Made by a program: the position numbers and the translations under genes | Assembly: GCA_013329455.1 (NCBI GenBank) | Contig: DUKF01000117.1 | Span: forward strand, 1-11,833 | Direction of reading: 5' to 3' | Source: Methanotrichaceae archaeon | Lineage (GTDB): Archaea > Halobacteriota > Methanosarcinia > Methanotrichales > Methanotrichaceae | Length of the DNA stretch: 11,833 nt | In this document: one piece after another, positions 7,713-11,833 of the stretch | Layout of the letters: every line of letters starts with the position of its first letter | Position numbering within the stretch: the first letter of the stretch is position 1 | The notes under the pieces: generated by a model | What the model saw: the letters and a program-made list of their open reading frames with translations, nothing else | Told to the model about the DNA's origin: nothing | Databases searched by the model: none

Positions 7713-7961
7713 TTGAGCCTGGAGGAAGATCTCAGGGCAGAGACCGAGAAGTGGCTCATCAGGGCCGAGAAGGCCCTGGAGACGGTCTCGGCCCGAGGGG
7801 AGGTGGGTGAAAGGTTCCGGGTTAACATCGCAGCATACCTCTCCGACTGCCGCTATTTTTTGGAACAAGATGACCTGATCAGGGCCTTTGAGGCCGTGAT
7901 CTGGGCCTGGGCCTGGATCGAGATCGGGCAGGACGTGAAGATGCTGATCAGCGAAGGGTAA
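7713..7961 (+). CDS. DUF357 family protein
   Basis: The product is a small, fully helical, acidic protein of 82 residues from TTG 7713. Its two-helix pattern, EDLRAETEKWLIRAEKALE and then a hydrophobic-aromatic segment with FEAVIWAWAWIEIGQDVKML, matches the archaeal DUF357 family, whose members are about 70-90 residues and of unknown function. The central stretch YLSDCRYFLEQDDLIRAFEA has the helical-hairpin look of a small TPR-like or four-helix unit. The frame is also open from GTG 7701 and 7704. TTG 7713 is preferred because GGTGGGTG just ahead resembles an SD and the family normally begins near this point. The TATA box directly after hpt suggests its own transcript. It does not clearly belong functionally to either neighbour. 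Confidence 0.85.
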   Translation: MSLEEDLRAETEKWLIRAEKALETVSARGEVGERFRVNIAAYLSDCRYFLEQDDLIRAFEAVIWAWAWIEIGQDVKMLISEG

Positions 7962-7991
7962 AGTGAAACAGTCAATCCTCTTGTCATTTTC

Positions 7992-8027
7992 CTCATATAC
8001 TATAATTTATTACTCATATTATAATTT
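7992..8027 (+). promoter_or_regulatory. AT-rich duplicated promoter region of the glycosyltransferase cluster
   Basis: CTCATATACTATAATTT (7992-8008) and CTCATATTATAATTT (8013-8027) are an imperfect direct repeat, 21 bases apart, each with a TATA-like core. This is the most AT-rich patch around and is the likely promoter for the cluster, giving a leader of about 130 bases before ATG 8182. Two alternative transcript starts are possible. Confidence 0.45.
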
Positions 8028-8181
8028 TGTCACCCAGATTCCGTCGTCAACATCACTTCAAAGGTTTCGGCTGCATGTTCGGACCGCCTTTTTCACATGT
8101 CCAAATTTTGCCGCTGAGATGAGTTTCGGTCCACGATCCGGTTTGAGAAGATCCGGCGAGGAAAACGGCGAGGACGTCAAT

Positions 8182-9387
8182 ATGAAAATTCGAACCTCCG
8201 CCGAACCCGGAAGCGGAAAAATTTATCTAAAAGAGGTTCAGTCTTCGGTTGTGCCACTTGTGAGCCTGGTCATCCCCGCAAGAGACGAGGAAGAGACGAT
8301 CGGAGAATGCATCCGCAGATCCATGGAAGTTTTCGAGGATATGGGGATAGAAGGAGAGGTCATAGTTGCGGACAGCTCCACGGACTCCACGCCAGATGTC
8401 GCCCGATCTCTCGGGGTGAAAGTGATCAGGCCGGAGAAGTTGGGATACGGCAACGCGTACCTTGCGGGGTTCAAGCAAGCGCAGGGCAAGTACATAGTCA
8501 TCATGGACGGCGATCTGACTTATGATCCTCTCGAGATGCCCGAGTTCATAAGGCTTCTTGAGAGCGGCGAAATCGATTTTGTCATCGGAACGAGACTGAA
8601 AGGTCGGATCGTGGAAGGCGCGATGCCAGCCCTTCACAGGTACATCGGAAACCCCCTCCTCACCTGGATGCTCAACCTCCTCTTTGGGGTGGGGATCTCA
8701 GATTCTCACTGCGGCATGAGGGCCATGACCAGGGAGTCTCTGGAAAAGCTCAACCTTCGTGCCGGAGGGATGGAGTTTGCCTCCGAGATGGTGATAGAGG
8801 CCTCGCGGAAAAAGCTCAGAATTTCGGAGGTGCCGATCACATACCATCCGCGAAAGGGCGCCTCGAAGCTTCGCTCCCTCTCCGACGGATGGAGGCATAT
8901 GAGGTTCATGATGCTCTACAGGCCGACGCCATTTCTTCTCGTTCCCGGGTCCATTGCCCTGGTCCTCGGCCTCGCTCTGACTCTATTTGTGTTTATGCAG
9001 GAACCTACTCAAGAGTTCAGGACTCATTCCCTGATCCTGGGGAGTATGCTGCTCATAATAGGGTATCAGACACTACTTTCTGGAGCCTACATCGCGGCTT
9101 TCGGTAAAACCTATGGGGTTGAGGGTCCGGGCCGCCTCACAAAGAGGCTGACAAGCTACCATTCCCTGGAACTAGAGCTGATCGTGGGGACGGCTTTTCT
9201 GGCGGGAGGAGTGATCCTGGGACTGGACGTATTCCTCAACTGGATGGAGGCGGGATACGGATCTCTCCAGGAGGTGCAGAAGTCGGTGATGGCCATGGTT
9301 CTCACCATTATGGGAATTCAGACGCTATTTTCGGCGATCTTTATAAGTTTGCTGTTGCTGAACTCTGAGAACGGAAATCAGAAATGA
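8182..9387 (+). CDS. Membrane-anchored GT2 glycosyltransferase (dolichyl-phosphate-sugar synthase type)
   Basis: The 401-residue protein has a cytoplasmic GT2 domain (about 24-240) and a C-terminal membrane region. GT2 marks are SLVIPARDEEETI (28-40), ADSSTDST (63-70), the metal-binding MDGD (108-111), VIGTRLKGR (134-142), and DSHCGMRAM (174-182). These resemble enzymes that transfer glucose or mannose from a nucleotide sugar to a polyprenyl or dolichyl phosphate. Four membrane helices follow: roughly 252-271, 283-307, 332-352 and 368-393. The ATG at 8182 is chosen because GAGGA (8170-8174) precedes it by seven bases. The frame is open back to GTG 7963, but the extra 73 residues cover the AT-rich promoter and are not protein-like. 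It heads a likely operon with two GT4 genes, pointing to lipid-linked sugar supply for surface or protein glycosylation. The sugar is not predictable here. Confidence 0.88.
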   Translation: MKIRTSAEPGSGKIYLKEVQSSVVPLVSLVIPARDEEETIGECIRRSMEVFEDMGIEGEVIVADSSTDSTPDVARSLGVKVIRPEKLGYGNAYLAGFKQAQGKYIVIMDGDLTYDPLEMPEFIRLLESGEIDFVIGTRLKGRIVEGAMPALHRYIGNPLLTWMLNLLFGVGISDSHCGMRAMTRESLEKLNLRAGGMEFASEMVIEASRKKLRISEVPITYHPRKGASKLRSLSDGWRHMRFMMLYRPTPFLLVPGSIALVLGLALTLFVFMQEPTQEFRTHSLILGSMLLIIGYQTLLSGAYIAAFGKTYGVEGPGRLTKRLTSYHSLELELIVGTAFLAGGVILGLDVFLNWMEAGYGSLQEVQKSVMAMVLTIMGIQTLFSAIFISLLLLNSENGNQK

Positions 9388-9456
9388 GGTCCGGTGAGGT
9401 GGCCCTCTGAAAGCTGAAAAACGAGAACGGAAAGCCACATACTCGGCTCGATTATC

Positions 9457-10590
9457 ATGAAAATCGCGTATGTCCACGACGTAATATACCCTCATGTGAA
9501 AGGTGGCGCTGAAAAGAGGGTTTGGGAGATCTCCCGAAGGTTGGCGGATAGGGGTCACGAGGTCCACATATTCGGGATGAAGTACTGGGATGGCGAAGAC
9601 GTGATAGAAAGAGAGAGTGTCCATCTTCATGGCGTCTGCAATCCCATGGACCTTTACGTCGACGGAAAGCGATCCATAAAAACGGCAGTCCGTTTCTCCT
9701 CAAAGCTCCTCTTCAACTTCGATGGAAACTTCGATGTCATCGACGCTCAGCAGTTCCCCTATCTCCCTTGTTTTTCTGCAAAGTTTCATTCGGAGCTGAG
9801 ACGGACGCCTCTCGTCATAACATGGCATGAGGTCTGGGGAGAGTACTGGCATCAATATCTGGGCATAAAGGGCCTATTTGGAAGGCTGGTGGAAAGAGGA
9901 ACCGCCAAGCTTCCTGAAAAAATAATTCCCGTATCTGAACGGGTGAGGGAGGATCTTTTCGCGATGGGGGTGGGGGCCGATAAGATGAAGGTCATTCCCA
10001 ACGGCGTGGATCTTCAGAAGATCGATTCCGTCGAAGCTGCAGAGATGCTTTACGACATCCTCTACGTCGGTAGGCTCTCGGAGCACAAGAGGGTCGATCT
10101 TGTATTAAGCGCGGTGAGCATGGTCAAGGAAGATATCCCCGAGATAAAGTGCGCGATCATAGGTGACGGTCCTGAGAGGGAGACCCTCAGGAGGCTGGCG
10201 AAAGAGCTGAAGATCGAAGAAAACGTCGATTTTCTTGGGTTTTTAGAACGGGAAGAAGAGGTCATAGCTGGGATGAAATCTTCCAAAATTTTCGTCCTCC
10301 CCTCGACAAGAGAAGGCTTTGGAATATCTGTATTGGAGGCAAACGCCTGCGGCCTTCCTGCCGTCGTCGTCAATGCTGAGAAAAACGCAGCGGTCAGCCT
10401 GATAAAAGATGGTGTAAACGGCTCTCTTTGCGATTTATCGGCGAGATCTATAGCTTTGGAGGTTGAAAATCTTCTAAAAAACGATTTGTACAAGAAAATG
10501 GCGGATTCATCGAAGGAAAATGCCAAAAAGTATGAGTGGGATGAAGTTGCGAAAAAAACTGAGAGAGCATACGAGAAACTGGTATCTTAA
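9457..10590 (+). CDS. GT4-family glycosyltransferase
   Basis: A complete 377-residue GT-B fold enzyme. The N-terminal domain opens with MKIAYVHDVIYPHVKGGAEK, the glycine-rich acceptor-side loop (GGAE, 16-19), followed by RRLADRGHEVHIF. The C-terminal nucleotide-sugar domain has VIPNGVD (179-185), YVGRLSEHKRVD (203-214), IIGDGPE (234-240) and the retaining-enzyme E-x7-E pattern from E286 to E294 (REGFGISVLE). There is no signal peptide or membrane segment, so it is a soluble or peripheral enzyme using a nucleotide-diphosphate sugar. It starts at ATG 9457, 69 bases after the GT2 gene; no convincing SD is visible, but no separate promoter is clear either. Donor and acceptor cannot be told. Confidence 0.93.
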   Translation: MKIAYVHDVIYPHVKGGAEKRVWEISRRLADRGHEVHIFGMKYWDGEDVIERESVHLHGVCNPMDLYVDGKRSIKTAVRFSSKLLFNFDGNFDVIDAQQFPYLPCFSAKFHSELRRTPLVITWHEVWGEYWHQYLGIKGLFGRLVERGTAKLPEKIIPVSERVREDLFAMGVGADKMKVIPNGVDLQKIDSVEAAEMLYDILYVGRLSEHKRVDLVLSAVSMVKEDIPEIKCAIIGDGPERETLRRLAKELKIEENVDFLGFLEREEEVIAGMKSSKIFVLPSTREGFGISVLEANACGLPAVVVNAEKNAAVSLIKDGVNGSLCDLSARSIALEVENLLKNDLYKKMADSSKENAKKYEWDEVAKKTERAYEKLVS

Positions 10591-10620
10591 GATCCCAAAA
10601 GGAGATTTCGGGATGGTAAA

Positions 10621-11760
10621 TTGAAGATATTGCAAACTCCTGCCCGGTTTTATCCCTTCACGGGTGGTGTGGAGAATTACGTTCACAACCTGAGCAGAGA
10701 GCTGGTCGAGATGGGTCACGAGGTCACCGTCCTCTGCGCAAACGAACCAGAATCGAAAAAAAATGAATTTATCGACGGCATAAAAGTCCGGCGTCTCCCT
10801 TACATCGGCAAAATCGCGAATACGAACATTACCCCTCGAATTCCAATTGAACTTTTGAGAGAAGACTTCGACATAATTCACACTCATCTGCCCACGCCCT
10901 GGAGCGCGGACTGGAGCGCCGTGGCCGCGGCTGTGAAGGGGAAACCTTTGGTTTTGACTCACCACAGTGACATCGTAGGCCAAGGTCGAATGAATTATAT
11001 TGCCAAATTTTATAATAACATTAACCAAAAACTTGTATTAAAATGTGCATCCAAAATAATCATCACCAACCCGAAGGTGGTCGAATCGTCGCAATGTTTA
11101 AAATTATATTCACATAAAATAAAGATTATCCCGATCGGTGTGGACGCCGAGAGGTTCAGTCCCTTCGACTACACAAAAAAAGAAGGTTCAGGGGAAAATA
11201 TAATTCTTTTTATAAGTGTACTGGATAAATTTCATAGATTCAAAGGTTTGGATCGCCTGCTTATGGCAATGGTGGACGTCGTTGAAGCTGTACCGACTGC
11301 GAAATTGATCGTCGGAGGAGAGGGAGCCCTCCTAGATTATTATAAAAATATGGCATCTTCCCTCGGCCTGGAAGGCAGGGTCAAATTTCTCGGATACATC
11401 CCCGAAGATGCGATATGTGACCTCTATAACAGGTGTGACCTGTTTGTGTTACCGTCGATATCTGCCAGCCAGGAGACTTTTGGAATTGTTTTATTGGAGG
11501 CGATGGCGTGCGCAAGGCCGGTGGTGGGCACCGAGATAGTCGGGGTTGCAGAGGACGTGAAAAGGCATGAGGCTGGCTTTATAGTTCAGAGCGGAGACGA
11601 GAATGCTCTAGCAGATGCCATAATAAAATTGTTACAGGATGGGGGGCTCAGGCTCAAAATGGGTACTAATGCACGGGAAATTGCAAAGAGATATTACAAT
11701 TGGGGCGAAGTGGCGTTGAATATGGAGTCACTTTATGAGGGTCTGGTCAAAGGAAAATGA
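10621..11760 (+). CDS. GT4-family glycosyltransferase, AT-rich in its centre
   Basis: A complete 379-residue GT-B enzyme related to its upstream neighbour. The N-terminal domain begins MKILQTPARFYPFTGGVENY (GGVE at 15-18) and has IIHTHLP (85-91) and THHSD (113-117). The C-terminal domain has IPIGVDAERF (170-179), FHRFKGLDRLL (204-214), LIVGGEG (229-235) and E-x7-E from E285 to E293 (ETFGIVLLE). Initiation is at TTG 10621, 30 bases after the previous stop, with GGAGA at about 10601-10605 the only SD candidate and rather far. Bases of about 10985-11225 are strikingly AT-rich with many AAA, ATA, AAT and TTA codons, unlike the flanking GC-rich coding DNA, suggesting recombination or transfer. The role is probably adding a sugar to the same glycan as its partner genes. 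Confidence 0.93.
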   Translation: MKILQTPARFYPFTGGVENYVHNLSRELVEMGHEVTVLCANEPESKKNEFIDGIKVRRLPYIGKIANTNITPRIPIELLREDFDIIHTHLPTPWSADWSAVAAAVKGKPLVLTHHSDIVGQGRMNYIAKFYNNINQKLVLKCASKIIITNPKVVESSQCLKLYSHKIKIIPIGVDAERFSPFDYTKKEGSGENIILFISVLDKFHRFKGLDRLLMAMVDVVEAVPTAKLIVGGEGALLDYYKNMASSLGLEGRVKFLGYIPEDAICDLYNRCDLFVLPSISASQETFGIVLLEAMACARPVVGTEIVGVAEDVKRHEAGFIVQSGDENALADAIIKLLQDGGLRLKMGTNAREIAKRYYNWGEVALNMESLYEGLVKGK

Positions 11761-11833
11761 TTTCGGCGGTTCTTTGGAGCTGGAGAGAACGAAGAGGAAG
11801 AAAGAGGCGGCTTATTTTGAATTGAATACCCCG
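11761..11833. other. Intergenic end of window
   Basis: The last 73 bases are purine-rich on the plus strand (GAGAGAACGAAGAGGAAGAAAG, in part) and end with an AT-rich patch, GCTTATTTTGAATTGAATA, that could be the promoter of the next gene. A 22-codon ORF overlaps the stop of the preceding gene by ATGA but has no protein-like features. Confidence 0.3.

Overview
The window looks like a chromosomal segment of a methanogenic archaeon, most likely Methanosarcinia and perhaps a Methanothrix relative; the genus is a guess. The archaeal signs are AT-rich TATA-type boxes about 25-30 bases ahead of the likely transcript starts, an archaeal-type hypoxanthine phosphoribosyltransferase, a DUF357 protein, a mix of strong-SD and apparently leaderless starts, and TTG/GTG starts. 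A full-length bacterial-type UvrA fits, since some methanogens carry UvrABC. Coding DNA is fairly GC-rich, and intergenic promoters are AT-rich.

Left part (1-1089): the last codons of an upstream gene; a very small single-pass membrane protein on the minus strand (216-344); a palindromic AT-rich divergent promoter; and a 66-residue AtpZ/AtpI-like two-helix membrane protein (496-696), preceded by a 23-codon ORF that overlaps its start by ATGA. A 393-base gene-free stretch follows, holding a tandem 14-bp repeat, several inverted repeats and the uvrA TATA box.

Middle part (1090-5870): complete uvrA (nucleotide excision repair), followed in the same frame after its stop by a fragment resembling the C-terminal half of an AbrB/SpoVT-type antitoxin. 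Then come a secreted or lipoprotein-like protein of unknown family and, convergent to it on the minus strand, a membrane-anchored ClpP/crotonase-fold serine protease of the SDH_sah type.

Right part (6021-11760, all plus strand): two adjacent but different peroxiredoxins (AhpE-like, and a Bcp/PrxQ type lacking its usual resolving cysteine), a purine-salvage hypoxanthine phosphoribosyltransferase with its own promoter and strong SD, a DUF357 protein, and a glycosylation cluster. The cluster has a membrane-anchored GT2 enzyme of the dolichyl-phosphate-sugar-synthase type and two GT4 glycosyltransferases, probably acting in surface glycan or protein-glycan assembly. The last GT4 gene is noticeably more AT-rich in its middle, suggesting a mosaic or transferred origin.

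No convincing new defence or mobile system is visible. The most interesting items are the small and fragmentary genes and the structured intergenic DNA. No tRNA, rRNA, CRISPR array or insertion sequence was recognised.
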